From a virus, in the IMG/VR virus record IMGVR_UViG_3300030329_005000, positions 1-23,304 of that record: a DNA stretch of 23,304 nucleotides; one strand, 5' to 3'. The notes below the pieces were generated by a model, which was given only the letters and a program-made list of their open reading frames with translations, did not search any database and had not been told where the DNA came from. Position 1 is the stretch's first letter. The number at the start of each line of letters is the position of its first letter. Made by a program: the position numbers and the translations under genes. Positions 14,065 to 21,548 of the stretch are shown piece after piece.

Positions 14065-16011
14065 ATGTCGTGCTGTAAACAGTGCCCCATCCACAGCGAC
14101 AGCTTCACACGCACCAGCCTGGAAACGCTGGACTTCCTGAGCCAGACAGCGACCAGCGATGGATGGAGGGTCACGATGGCGAGTACACCAACGGCGGCTC
14201 AGGCGGGCGATACGATCAGTGGCCTCAATGTTGCAGACGAAAGGTTTTACTACTACGTTGCTGCGGTCAGTGGTGACGATGTGGACATCGAGTACCTCTA
14301 CGGGCCGGCTGGGACTGATCCAGAGGAACGTAGCCCGGAAGACCAGGACATCATGGAATTTGATGTGAAGCGGCTCGCAAGCAGCTACGCAACTCCCGAT
14401 GCCACAGGGAAGCCAGCAAACTACCTGTGGGGAATCACGGCCGATGGCCTGGTCAGCAACAGCGACTACCGCCTGGAGATTGTACCGATGGCCGGCAAGA
14501 GCAATTTCATTGCCGACTTCACTTGGGAGAACGACACGACGAATAAAGAATTCGTCCTATGGACAGAGGCAGGGCAGAACACGTCAAGCAAGGATGCCGG
14601 CAATAAGGTCGTATTTTGGGATGCGGGGTGCAGCACCTGCGATGACTCGCGTAATGAGCGATATCGCATGTTCATCGCCGGTAGTTATCCGAGTTCGACA
14701 GCTAACAGTACGTACTCACCAGAGCCACTGAGTGGTTCAGCAGTCACGACGGCAAGCAGTGCGACGACTTACGAGATAACAGTCGCCCCAGGTGAGAACA
14801 ACGCGATCCCTGGCTGGACATGGGCATTTCAGGAAGATGGTGACGATGGGGAAACGGCAAGCATCTTCTATTACCGCGTTGTCAGCGGAGGAGCGGAAGA
14901 TGGCGGTGGGTACACATCGCCGCTGACAGGCGGCAACGGCGTGGTCTTGCTGGAATATTTATACGACACGGAAAACGTAGGCGCTCGCAATCCCTACGGC
15001 ATTGCCGATGACGTTGGTGACCAGGCGACGGCGACGATTTATCCATGGCTTGAGTACGCATGGAACACGCCGGAATTAGCAGGCACAGTGCGGGGCAAAT
15101 TGCGGGACGCATCCGACTTGGTGCAGCTGCAAGTATGCCAGAAGCTCTGGTCGCGTGCAGCGGCGTCAAATCAAGTCACTATTTTCGCCAGTAGCGGGAC
15201 CAATCCAGAACTACCGATCGCGATGACCGCTGCCAGTGCCTTTGCGAGTACCAACACGTTCACCAGTATCGGCGGTAGCGACACGGGGCTGGACGACAAG
15301 GTCATGCTGAGTGCGACCAAGGGGAAGCTGATCAAGAGCATTAAGTTTGAGTACAACAACAACGAAAGCGGCCAGGAAGACTGCCGTCCTTGCATGAGCT
15401 TAACATGCCAGGAGGAGTCGACCGACCTAATGTTTTCCGACACCAGCAGTCGGGACACATGGGACGCAGACGTTTCGTATTCTCCCGGCGAGCGGTACGG
15501 TGACCAGCAGGCTGCCGGGTTCGTCGGAACGGTGAACCGAAGTGCGAAAACTCTCACGCTGGCCGGCCCTTCCGGCTACACACCCGATGCGACTAGCGGC
15601 CAAACCTTCGATTTGTTCGGAGAGTTAGTGGTGGGCCAGCACCCGAGTGCGAACCTGTACGACGCCAACGGACAAACCCACGCCGGTTCGGCCTCTCCGC
15701 AGCTGACGATGGATGAAACACGCCAGGGATACGGCACGTACCGCATTCTGGAGTTAACAATGGAGCGTCTCTTTACGCTCGAAGTGCCAGACGCCAGCCT
15801 CACAATAATCTGCGGGGATACGGACGGCACAGGCGGCAGCATCAACGGCGAGGCTTATGCGAAGTATCCGGTGAAGTCGGGTAAGTTGTACCGAGTCACT
15901 ATTTGCGAGACACCAATTAATACGGAAGATTCATCGGGGAACAATATCGTGGCCTGGAAGACCGAATGGCGTTTACAAAATTTGTCGGATGACTGGGAGT
16001 ACGGTAAATGA
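14065..16011 (+). CDS. Large uncharacterised tail-tip/fibre protein with cysteine pairs
   Basis: 648 residues. The N-terminus MSCCKQCPIH and internal GCSTCDD and CRPCMSLTCQEE contain paired cysteines that could bind a metal or form disulfides outside the cell. The protein is acidic and beta-rich. A weak internal duplication is visible: FYYYVAAVSG with DVDIEYLYGPAG near residues 60-85 resembles FYYRVVSGG with VVLLEYLYDTEN near 270-310, each followed by a run ending in an acidic D-rich stretch and an aromatic strand. It is likely part of the host-recognition apparatus, from position and size only. It overlaps the next gene by four bases (ATGA). Confidence 0.75.
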   Translation: MSCCKQCPIHSDSFTRTSLETLDFLSQTATSDGWRVTMASTPTAAQAGDTISGLNVADERFYYYVAAVSGDDVDIEYLYGPAGTDPEERSPEDQDIMEFDVKRLASSYATPDATGKPANYLWGITADGLVSNSDYRLEIVPMAGKSNFIADFTWENDTTNKEFVLWTEAGQNTSSKDAGNKVVFWDAGCSTCDDSRNERYRMFIAGSYPSSTANSTYSPEPLSGSAVTTASSATTYEITVAPGENNAIPGWTWAFQEDGDDGETASIFYYRVVSGGAEDGGGYTSPLTGGNGVVLLEYLYDTENVGARNPYGIADDVGDQATATIYPWLEYAWNTPELAGTVRGKLRDASDLVQLQVCQKLWSRAAASNQVTIFASSGTNPELPIAMTAASAFASTNTFTSIGGSDTGLDDKVMLSATKGKLIKSIKFEYNNNESGQEDCRPCMSLTCQEESTDLMFSDTSSRDTWDADVSYSPGERYGDQQAAGFVGTVNRSAKTLTLAGPSGYTPDATSGQTFDLFGELVVGQHPSANLYDANGQTHAGSASPQLTMDETRQGYGTYRILELTMERLFTLEVPDASLTIICGDTDGTGGSINGEAYAKYPVKSGKLYRVTICETPINTEDSSGNNIVAWKTEWRLQNLSDDWEYGK

Positions 16012-17072
16012 CGAACTTCCGGTTCAGCGCCGCAGCTAACTCTTCGACCAGTGTTACCGCGCCGGATATCGGTGCGACGATTTCGTCCATCAAGGCCGGC
16101 GTCACGCAGTTCGACGATCCGTGCGTTAAGTGCAAGCCCCCCGCAAAATGTGGTGCCTGCCTCGGAGACGAAGCGTCCGAGCAGTACGTCGTGGAAATAT
16201 CCGGGTTTGAGGATGACGATTTCCCAGCTGCTCCAAGCTGGTGGTCAAGTCGATACCCGGCGTGTGACTGGAAGTTTGGCCCGAGCGGTCCTACCAGCTG
16301 GGGAGTCGACAACCTTGCGTCCACTCTAAACGGCACCCGAACATACCAATTGACCGAAGCTAACTATGAGCGGTACGGCACCCCCCTGTACCAAAATCCG
16401 AGCTTCCAGCAGCCTTCTGGGATACCAACGGGGCCAATGAACTTCTGTACGACTGGGAATCGTCCACACTGTTGCGTGACGACAGTCTCTAGCAGCCTGA
16501 GTTACAATCCCTCCACATCGACATTTGGCAATAGCGTGTACGACACCTACTCGACCCCAATCGGAACGCCGTGGATAGAAAGGCTACTGATTGGTGACGC
16601 TCAAACAGTCGTCTTAATGGATGTCGAGTCAGGAGAGTCCACCTATACCGGCAAGAAATCCCCACGCTACCTCACGGTGCCTCGCGGGATCACCTTTATC
16701 ATGCAAAGCTCGGAGTCGGGGCAGTACAGCTGGCCGCCGGCGGCCTGGACGGACTGCGCAGTGCAGCAGAGACTCAAGACGGTTGGACGGCTAGCCTCAT
16801 TCGTCTACATATTCAACCTTCCCTTTGCGGATTACGTGAATTGCGACCTTTCCAGTGAAGACATTCCGCTCTTATATAAATCCGACGACTCTTGGAATCC
16901 ACGAGTCCCGGCTGGGTTTGACCAACGCGACCATTTTAAGCTGTCGCATTACCAAACGCTGCCCGGCACACCGAAGGTTACGATAAGCGCGTTAGGAAAC
17001 TACCAAAAAGCAAACGCCGGTGCGGGCGGTGCGGATGCTGGCGCTGACCTGGGAGGAGTCGAGATTGGATAA
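16008..17072 (+). CDS. Uncharacterised Cys-containing tail protein
   Basis: 354 residues, translationally coupled (ATGA) to the preceding gene. Near residues 38-50 it has CVKCKPPAKCGAC, two CxxC pairs typical of a small metal-binding knuckle. A HCCVTT segment follows near 143. The rest is beta-rich with many Tyr, Trp, Ser and Pro (PSWWSSRYPACDWKFG, SYNPSTSTFGNSVYDTYS), and the C-terminus is Gly/Ala-rich (AGAGGADAGADLGG). I do not recognise a family. Together with its neighbours it forms a Cys-rich block in the tail-tip region. Confidence 0.7.
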   Translation: MTNFRFSAAANSSTSVTAPDIGATISSIKAGVTQFDDPCVKCKPPAKCGACLGDEASEQYVVEISGFEDDDFPAAPSWWSSRYPACDWKFGPSGPTSWGVDNLASTLNGTRTYQLTEANYERYGTPLYQNPSFQQPSGIPTGPMNFCTTGNRPHCCVTTVSSSLSYNPSTSTFGNSVYDTYSTPIGTPWIERLLIGDAQTVVLMDVESGESTYTGKKSPRYLTVPRGITFIMQSSESGQYSWPPAAWTDCAVQQRLKTVGRLASFVYIFNLPFADYVNCDLSSEDIPLLYKSDDSWNPRVPAGFDQRDHFKLSHYQTLPGTPKVTISALGNYQKANAGAGGADAGADLGGVEIG

Positions 17073-17325
17073 CGAACAAAGACTTCCACCGTTCAGCACA
17101 AGAGCCGGCAAGTTCATCCGTTCGGCTGCCAGGCACGTTGCAGGAGGAATGAAGCACGCTCCAGAATCCGTACAGCAGCAGCGATGGGAACAGTGCAAGC
17201 CGTGTGAGCAACGATCAGGCGATTACTGTCAAATGTGCGGCTGCCAGCTGCGATCGTTTCCAAGCAAAATAGCTTGGGCGAGTGAGTTTTGCCCGCTCGA
17301 CAAATGGCTTGCTCATAAAGAATGA
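17065..17325 (+). CDS. Small Cys-rich zinc-ribbon-like protein
   Basis: The TTG at 17065 has GGGAGGAG (17051-17058) in front and gives 86 residues. GTG 17020 and ATG 17035 in the same frame lie inside the previous gene without such a site. The C-terminal half has CKPCEQRSGDYCQMCGCQL and AWASEFCPLDKW: cysteine pairs spaced like a zinc ribbon or a metal cluster. The C-x2-C ... CxxCGC ... ASEFCPLDKW pattern resembles short Cys-rich proteins encoded among tail-tip genes in many phages. Function unknown. The gene overlaps the previous one by 8 bases. Confidence 0.65.
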   Translation: MDNEQRLPPFSTRAGKFIRSAARHVAGGMKHAPESVQQQRWEQCKPCEQRSGDYCQMCGCQLRSFPSKIAWASEFCPLDKWLAHKE

Positions 17326-17395
17326 AATCGCAACGAGATTATCAGGGAACTTTTGAACGAATAAACCACCTAAACTAGAGCAGAGGAGATTTACT

Positions 17396-18238
17396 ATGAC
17401 CGTTACTATGTGGCTTGGAACTGACGCAACATCCCCCGCAGATTTCAACCAGGACGAAAACTGGTCGACGGGATCTGTCCCGGTGGGGGGTGATGACCTT
17501 ATCTTCACCAATTCCTACAACAATCCCATGACCGAGGGCATTGACCAGGGAACGACGGCGTTCTCCTCGTTCTACGTCGAAGCGGGCTACACGGCACAGA
17601 TTGGTAGTTTTGAATCGCCGCTGATCAGCGACGTATCAAAGTTTGATTACCATGGCGGCGGCGTGATCTGGGTAAAACTGGGGGCCAGTGGCGGCATTCC
17701 GGTAAATGTCACCAACAGCGGTGCGACCGCCAACGGTGCCTGGGGCGTCAACATCGACGGCGATGTCTCAACGCTTTCGGTGAGCGGCGGCTCAGTCGCA
17801 GTAAATGTCGAAGCGGGATTCAGTGGATCGTTAACCGCGCTTCATTCGATGGGCGGCCAGACTGTCCTAGGATCGAACCTTACGGCTGTCACCTCAGTCG
17901 ATGTCCTGGGAGGCGTGGTTGAGACACGCGAAAGCGTCCCGACTGTCAGAGTCTACTCGGGAACATTCAAAACTGCTGACGCGGCCGCGATCACTACCAA
18001 GCTCAGCGTGTACGGCGGGGACTGTGTGCTTAACGGCACTGGTACGATCGCAGACATCCTGCTCGACAGCGATGGTGGAAGTACGCTCGACTTCACGCAA
18101 ACGGGTATCTCACGCACCGTCACCAACATCAAGAACAACGGCGGCGTCGTCGTCTACAACCCGAACGTCATCACGTTCACTACCGACGCGACTCCAGACA
18201 AAGCTGTTCGCAAAGCAGTCAACAACATTTCATGGTAA
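17396..18238 (+). CDS. Beta-helix-like tail fibre / spike candidate
   Basis: 280 residues with GAGGAG before the ATG, after a 70-bp gap. The N-terminus MWLGTDATSPADFNQDENWSTG (first residues 5-26; WxG ... NW..G.VP) recalls the repeat start of autotransporter-associated beta-helix proteins. From residue 85 on there are repeated short strands with Gly, Val, Ser and Thr (VNVTNSGATANG, LSVSGGSVAVNV, VDVLGGVVETR, LSVYGGDCVLNG), as in a right-handed parallel beta-helix. Such a fold suits receptor-binding spikes. No transmembrane or catalytic feature is seen. Confidence 0.65.
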   Translation: MTVTMWLGTDATSPADFNQDENWSTGSVPVGGDDLIFTNSYNNPMTEGIDQGTTAFSSFYVEAGYTAQIGSFESPLISDVSKFDYHGGGVIWVKLGASGGIPVNVTNSGATANGAWGVNIDGDVSTLSVSGGSVAVNVEAGFSGSLTALHSMGGQTVLGSNLTAVTSVDVLGGVVETRESVPTVRVYSGTFKTADAAAITTKLSVYGGDCVLNGTGTIADILLDSDGGSTLDFTQTGISRTVTNIKNNGGVVVYNPNVITFTTDATPDKAVRKAVNNISW

Positions 18239-18282
18239 ACCGCAGCCGCTTTCGTGCGGACGGACAATACGAGGACGCAGCC

Positions 18283-18525
18283 ATGCCGCTGAAACGTCGC
18301 ACTGTCTCGACCACCAGCAACAACGGTCAGGCCACGCGATCGGACAGGCGATCCGAACGCAGTACCGGCCGAGCAAATGTGCTGGATGCGAAGGCACGCC
18401 TGGCTCATGCAAAGGCGTCGAAGCGGAAATGGTTGTTCATGTTGCTTCTGGCAGGTGCAGCACTCTATTTTGCGTTCACTTCAGGGGGCGGGATCACAAC
18501 CCTTTTGAAAGGACTCCGGCCATGA
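18283..18525 (+). CDS. Small single-pass membrane protein
   Basis: The ATG at 18283 (GAGGA about 8 bases upstream) gives 80 residues. An in-frame ATG at 18232 lies inside the previous gene without a ribosome-binding site. The N-terminal 50 residues are basic and probably disordered. WLFMLLLAGAALYFAF is a clear membrane segment. The stop overlaps the next start (ATGA), so the pair is coupled. It may belong to the lysis functions or be a virion-associated membrane factor. Confidence 0.6.
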   Translation: MPLKRRTVSTTSNNGQATRSDRRSERSTGRANVLDAKARLAHAKASKRKWLFMLLLAGAALYFAFTSGGGITTLLKGLRP

Positions 18526-18719
18526 ACTTAGTGCAAGACATTGTCAACGCTCTGAAAAGCAAACGTGTCATCCTCGGTATCATCACTGCCGCGATCGTCG
18601 GTGTTAACCAGGAACTGCAACTGTTTGCGGAAACGGACATGACACGCATCGTCGCAATCGTGGGAGCATTGATCCTCGGCGACAGCTTGCGAGCAACGAA
18701 TCCTGATAAGCCACGTTAA
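18522..18719 (+). CDS. Holin-like small membrane protein
   Basis: 65 residues with two short hydrophobic segments, VILGIITAAIVGV and IVAIVGALILGDSL, separated by a polar loop (NQELQLFAETDMT) and a charged C-terminus. Size, two helices and place after the tail genes resemble holin-type proteins that permeabilise the inner membrane at lysis. No endolysin was recognised nearby. The stop TAATG overlaps an ATG at 18719 that probably is not used (see 18818). Confidence 0.6.
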   Translation: MNLVQDIVNALKSKRVILGIITAAIVGVNQELQLFAETDMTRIVAIVGALILGDSLRATNPDKPR

Positions 18720-18725
18720 TGTTCA

Positions 18726-18803
18726 TCACCGGGGCAGGTGCTTCCCTGCCCGGTGGTCGGCGAAGCGCCCCTCGACCACTGCCCTGCCCCGGTGACCTTT
18801 TTT
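18726..18803 (+). terminator. Branched GC-rich terminator at end of late operon
   Basis: TCACCGGGGCAGG (18726-18738) pairs perfectly with CCTGCCCCGGTGA (18783-18795), followed by CC and six T (18798-18803). A smaller hairpin, GTGGTCG (18753-18759) with CGACCAC (18773-18779), sits inside. The first arm could instead pair with CCTGCCCGGTG (18744-18754) with one bulge, so two exclusive folds exist. Confidence 0.7.
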
Positions 18804-18817
18804 CAGGATCGACGCAA

Positions 18818-19306
18818 ATGCATGACGAACTCTTAACGCTGCTGGCTCGGCAGAGCCGCTTGCTAGTGCGTGGGATGTACGTGCTGGCCCTCCTGCTGGC
18901 GATTCTCGCCGGCACTCTTTTATTGCTCGTTCAGTCGCTCGCCCCTGGGGCAGCGCTCGTTATGCGGCCCGATGGGATCAACGCCAACATCGTCGACCTC
19001 GTATCGAATCTGGGGCTGCCGGTAGCGTTGATTCTAATCATGCTGTTCGCCGCCTGGCGATTGGCTTCGGCCGCTGCCCCATTGTGTAAGCGTGTCGTGG
19101 AAGAACATCTTACGGCCCTGGAAGAATCGCAGCAGCAGCAGGCTCGTATCGTTGCGGCCATCGAGCAACAAACCCGGTTGCTCGAAAAACTCTCCGCAAC
19201 GAATCGCAGCTTAGCGCACCTCGGTGAAGCAGGCCAGCGAGCGCTCGACGACGACCGGGAAGCAGCACAGCAGTCACTAAGCCGAATGCGAGAGACGCTC
19301 GGTTGA
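18818..19306 (+). CDS. Two-pass membrane protein with C-terminal coiled coil
   Basis: Starting at 18818 gives 162 residues. A longer in-frame start at 18719 would translate the terminator hairpin as MFITGAGASLPGG and is unlikely. Two membrane segments (VLALLLAILAGTLLLLVQ near 20-37 and LPVALILIMLFAAWRLA near 68-84) are followed by a Gln/Glu-rich coiled coil (ALEESQQQQARIVAAIEQQ near 100-118). There is no clear ribosome-binding site before the ATG. It could be a phage membrane protein for lysis or exclusion; the family is not recognised. It lies after the terminator and directly before the first repeated leader. Confidence 0.6.
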   Translation: MHDELLTLLARQSRLLVRGMYVLALLLAILAGTLLLLVQSLAPGAALVMRPDGINANIVDLVSNLGLPVALILIMLFAAWRLASAAAPLCKRVVEEHLTALEESQQQQARIVAAIEQQTRLLEKLSATNRSLAHLGEAGQRALDDDREAAQQSLSRMRETLG

Positions 19307-19315
19307 CAACTTTTT

Positions 19316-19564
19316 GAGCGAGCGATTGAGCCTATAGGGGTAAAGAATCTGCTGCAATTTTCTTATTTCGGCCGCCCGGAATCCCGGCCCAGCCTGTTGG
19401 TTTTTTTTGCCCCCCCCGTTCGGAGGCGTCCCCCCCTGGGGTGCAGGGTTGCCGCCCCGGCCGGCTGGCGAGGGCTGCGCTTGCCACACCTATTGCGTGT
19501 CCCCGCGATTGCCGACTATTCTCTTAACACTGTTAATGTTTCTCTTTCAAGAAAGGTGCAAAAG
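19316..19564 (+). repeat. Repeated leader, copy 1 (most diverged)
   Basis: Begins GAGCGAGCG, then CCTATAGGGGTAAAGAATCTGCTGC. The central palindrome is lost or decayed (CAATTTTCTTATTTCGG). A degraded GC hairpin and T8 (19401-19408), C-tracts, then TTGCCG (19509-19514), 16 bp and TGTTAA (19531-19536) inside TTAACA-C-TGTTAA. It ends GAAAGGTGCAAAAG directly before the ATG at 19565. 249 bp in all. It separates the membrane gene from the short paralog. Confidence 0.75.
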
Positions 19565-19960
19565 ATGGGAATGGTTAAAAGACACATCGAAAACATTTCA
19601 GGCAATAAGCTGGGAATGGATGGAGTAATCACAGTGTCCCTGATGGATGTTCTGGCACATAGGGGATGGGAATATCTGGAAGAAAAACCGGAACATGTCC
19701 TGGTAGACATGCTGCTTTGCGACTGCGCAATAGCCCCTGAGCATTGGACGGCTGTGCGCGAAGCCGCAGAACGGGCGGTGAATAATCCGGGGGTCAGTTT
19801 TGCAAATCGTCCAAGCATTGAGGGTGGATTGCGGGCGCTGCATGACATCGCAACGGGCAGACATGTGACCGAAACCACGATGGAAAGTTCACGCGTTCAC
19901 AACTTGGTAGCGAAGTTTGCCCGTTTAGTAGTGTGTTTTTATTGGCACTGGTCGTACTAG
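19565..19960 (+). CDS. Uncharacterised protein, short paralog of the 22647 gene
   Basis: 131 residues from the ATG that follows GAAAGGTGCAAAAG; longer in-frame starts lie in the non-coding leader. It is clearly homologous to residues 1-121 of the protein at 22647 (MGMVKRH, KLGM, SLMDVL, EYLEE, DMLLC, RALHDIATGRHVT, KFARL). It then diverges at once to a hydrophobic, stop-terminated VVCFYWHWSY, so it lacks the paralog's remaining 69 residues. It has the look of a compact, mostly helical domain. Either an ancestral short form or a truncated copy; sequence alone cannot decide. Function unknown. Confidence 0.7.
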   Translation: MGMVKRHIENISGNKLGMDGVITVSLMDVLAHRGWEYLEEKPEHVLVDMLLCDCAIAPEHWTAVREAAERAVNNPGVSFANRPSIEGGLRALHDIATGRHVTETTMESSRVHNLVAKFARLVVCFYWHWSY

Positions 19961-19979
19961 AAAGCACGGGAGGAAACCA

Positions 19980-20483
19980 ATGACTGACGACAATAAGCTC
20001 GATAAGTTTGAAGACCCACCCATGATCAAGATCATTAAGAAACTCATCTCGCACGCCAATGAACTTGCGCAGTGGATACCGGATGAACCTCATCTAGCAA
20101 GTGAAGAAGAAGAAGCGATTTTCACCCGCATGTGGGACGAGCATGAGGCAATTATCAAAGAAGCTGAGAAGCTGCTGAGAAAGGAAAGCAAGCTGGCTCG
20201 ATTCAACGCGATCTGTGATAAGATTGCAGTCGAGGTAACGGACGTTGTCACTGTTAGCGAAGGAGTTGCCATCCGGGCGACGGTTGACGCTGGTGGTGAC
20301 TACGTTTTCTGTGAGGTCGATCCCGACGACTGCGTTCGAGCGCTAGTCAACATCACTCGACTCTGGAACTGGGCTGACCAGGAAGCCGATGGTACGCCGT
20401 ACTGGGACATTCTCAAGGCGCGATTCCCGCTTGCGTTTCGAGATCGCTCGAACACCAACAGTTTGCGATTCACTTACAACTAA
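19980..20483 (+). CDS. Uncharacterised 167-residue protein
   Basis: It begins 19 bases after the short paralog, with GGGAGGAAA before the ATG, and so belongs to the same cassette. Residues 14-80 are helical and charged (IKIIKKLISHANELAQWI, EEEEAIFTRMWDEHEAIIKEAEKLLRKESKL). The last 70 residues are mixed alpha/beta with AIRATVDAGGDYVFCEVDPD and CVRALVNITRLWNWAD. I do not recognise a family. It is translated on the same message as the next two genes. Confidence 0.7.
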   Translation: MTDDNKLDKFEDPPMIKIIKKLISHANELAQWIPDEPHLASEEEEAIFTRMWDEHEAIIKEAEKLLRKESKLARFNAICDKIAVEVTDVVTVSEGVAIRATVDAGGDYVFCEVDPDDCVRALVNITRLWNWADQEADGTPYWDILKARFPLAFRDRSNTNSLRFTYN

Positions 20484-20503
20484 CTAAACGAAAGGTGCTA
20501 ACG

Positions 20504-20761
20504 ATGATCAAAATGAATTCGAAGAATAACCGCGCATGGAAGGTCGCTCTGACAGTGCATCCCGAATGCGTCGAGACAAAGGTCGATGATCTAAACCGTT
20601 CGGGTTGCTTAACGGTATCCCTGGAAAACACTCTCGCTTGCTACATCGAGATGAACGGAAAAACATTCTACATTGACGACTCCACTGGGGAGGGCATTGC
20701 AGAGTGCTTCGATGCGCCGTGCTGCTGCGACGATGCTATTGCGGCCCGTGAGCAAGCGTGA
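20504..20761 (+). CDS. Small Cys-rich protein of cassette 1
   Basis: 85 residues starting at the ATG after GAAAGGTGCTAACG; the upstream in-frame GTG at 20495 lies within that ribosome-binding sequence. The content is alpha/beta with AWKVALTVHPECVETKVDDLN, CLTVSLENTLACYIEMN and a C-terminal CFDAPCCCDDAIAA, so five cysteines lie in the last 50 residues. Unknown function. The shared ribosome-binding sequence links it to the leader family. Confidence 0.65.
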   Translation: MIKMNSKNNRAWKVALTVHPECVETKVDDLNRSGCLTVSLENTLACYIEMNGKTFYIDDSTGEGIAECFDAPCCCDDAIAAREQA

Positions 20762-20789
20762 CAACAATACAAATTATCCGGGAGCAAAT

Positions 20790-21071
20790 ATGACTGACAT
20801 TAAACACATCGCCGTGTGGGATTTCCCGCTACAGGAATTCGATGCCTGGCGAACATTCACGGGCAACGAGGAGATCCGTTCATTCGCGGATTACCAGGAC
20901 ATGCTGACGGGCGCGATCACTGATTTTGAACAGGCTGGATTTGAGTGGGTGAAGGTTGCATTAACCGTCGAGGAAATGCGCAACGCACTTGATGACCTGG
21001 GCCTGGACAATACGCCGGACTCGCGTGCCGTCGTTCTTAATCTGGCGTCAACAGGCGGCGAAAAGTTTTGA
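20790..21071 (+). CDS. Small uncharacterised acidic protein
   Basis: 93 residues from the ATG after GGGAGCAAAT. Its stop TGA is the first part of the second repeated leader (TTTTGAGCGAGCG). The protein is acidic and mixed alpha/beta (HIAVWDFPLQEFDAWRTF, DYQDMLTGAITDFEQAGFEW, EMRNALDDLGLDNTPDSRAVV). It is the last gene of cassette 1. No family is recognised. Confidence 0.65.
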   Translation: MTDIKHIAVWDFPLQEFDAWRTFTGNEEIRSFADYQDMLTGAITDFEQAGFEWVKVALTVEEMRNALDDLGLDNTPDSRAVVLNLASTGGEKF

Positions 21072-21124
21072 GCGAGCGATCGCCCCCCTAGGGGTAAAAA
21101 ATCTGCTGCGAAAATCCGATTTTC

Positions 21125-21160
21125 GGTCGGCCGGCAAGCACCCGGCCGGCCGTTTTTTTT
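21125..21160 (+). terminator. Terminator inside leader copy 2
   Basis: GGTCGGCCGG (21125-21134) pairs with CCGGCCGGCC (21142-21151) over 10 bp with one G-T wobble, seven-base loop, and is followed by G and eight T (21153-21160). It would end the transcript of cassette 1. Confidence 0.75.
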
Positions 21161-21261
21161 GGTCACCCCCCCCCTGGGGATGCCCCCCCTGGGTGGTCGG
21201 TTTTTCGGTCGCGTCGGTCGCTGTTGCGACGGTCCTGCTGCGGTATTGCAAAGGACAATAC

Positions 21262-21289
21262 TTGCCGATTAGGATTGTGAACCTGTTAG
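21262..21289 (+). promoter_or_regulatory. Conserved leader promoter box TTGCCG-N16-TGTTAG
   Basis: Identically spaced boxes occur in all three leaders (19509-19536, 21262-21289, 22588-22615), each about 30 bases before the first ATG. The -10 half is a poor sigma70 match, but its exact conservation between otherwise diverged copies suggests function, perhaps with an activator or another sigma factor. Confidence 0.45.
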
Positions 21290-21320
21290 TTCTTTTGTTT
21301 TTTTTGAAAGGTGCAAAACG

Positions 21321-21524
21321 ATGAGTATTCTATCTTACGTTGCCAACGTGCAATCTAAACTGCGCAGCATGCGCCCAGATTTGCCGGTCGACGACCCCGA
21401 CTTTCGCCAGTGGTTTGCAGACACGGGGCGCATTGCGTCGGCAATGTCTGACGCATCATGTGGGGTAGCTGGTCGCGGTCTACGCGTTGCGGAAGAAATC
21501 GCTGAACGGTATCACATTCTTTAA
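21321..21524 (+). CDS. Small uncharacterised protein of cassette 2
   Basis: 67 residues, first gene after leader copy 2, with GAAAGGTGCAAAACG directly before the ATG. Predicted helical and basic near the N-terminus (MSILSYVANVQSKLRSMRPD), with DDPDFRQWFADTGRIASAMS and a C-terminal AEEIAERYHIL helix. No family is recognised. The GP88-family gene follows after 24 bases with its own copy of the same ribosome-binding sequence. Confidence 0.6.
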   Translation: MSILSYVANVQSKLRSMRPDLPVDDPDFRQWFADTGRIASAMSDASCGVAGRGLRVAEEIAERYHIL

Positions 21525-21548
21525 TCCAGTCATGAAAGGTGCAAAATT

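Larger units (their letters stand above)
21070..21320 (+). repeat. Repeated leader, copy 2
   Basis: Elements in order: GAGCGAGCG; CCCCTAGGGG palindrome; GTAAAAAATCTGCTG; inverted repeat CGAAAAT-CCG-ATTTTCG (21109-21125); terminator (21125-21160); nine C (21166-21174) and further C/G runs; GTATTG and CAATAC arms; TTGCCG (21262-21267), 16 bp, TGTTAG (21284-21289); T-rich run; GAAAGGTGCAAAACG before the ATG. About 85-90 percent like copy 3 by eye. Confidence 0.85.

Noticed and set aside
17901-18521. Long rightward frame leading into the holin-like gene
   Set aside because: It lies inside the beta-helix gene and the small membrane gene; the true start is the ATG at 18522, coupled by ATGA.
3472-18719. 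Gene transfer agent
   Set aside because: The operon sits beside an integrase at a tRNA junction, which is prophage-like. The missing terminase leaves the question partly open.
20504-21071. Toxin-antitoxin pair
   Set aside because: The two small genes are adjacent, but neither shows a toxin or antitoxin motif, and there is no coupling or autoregulatory site.
21160-21240. Poly-C and poly-T runs as sequencing error
   Set aside because: They recur at the same places in three separate leaders; the exact run length may still be uncertain.
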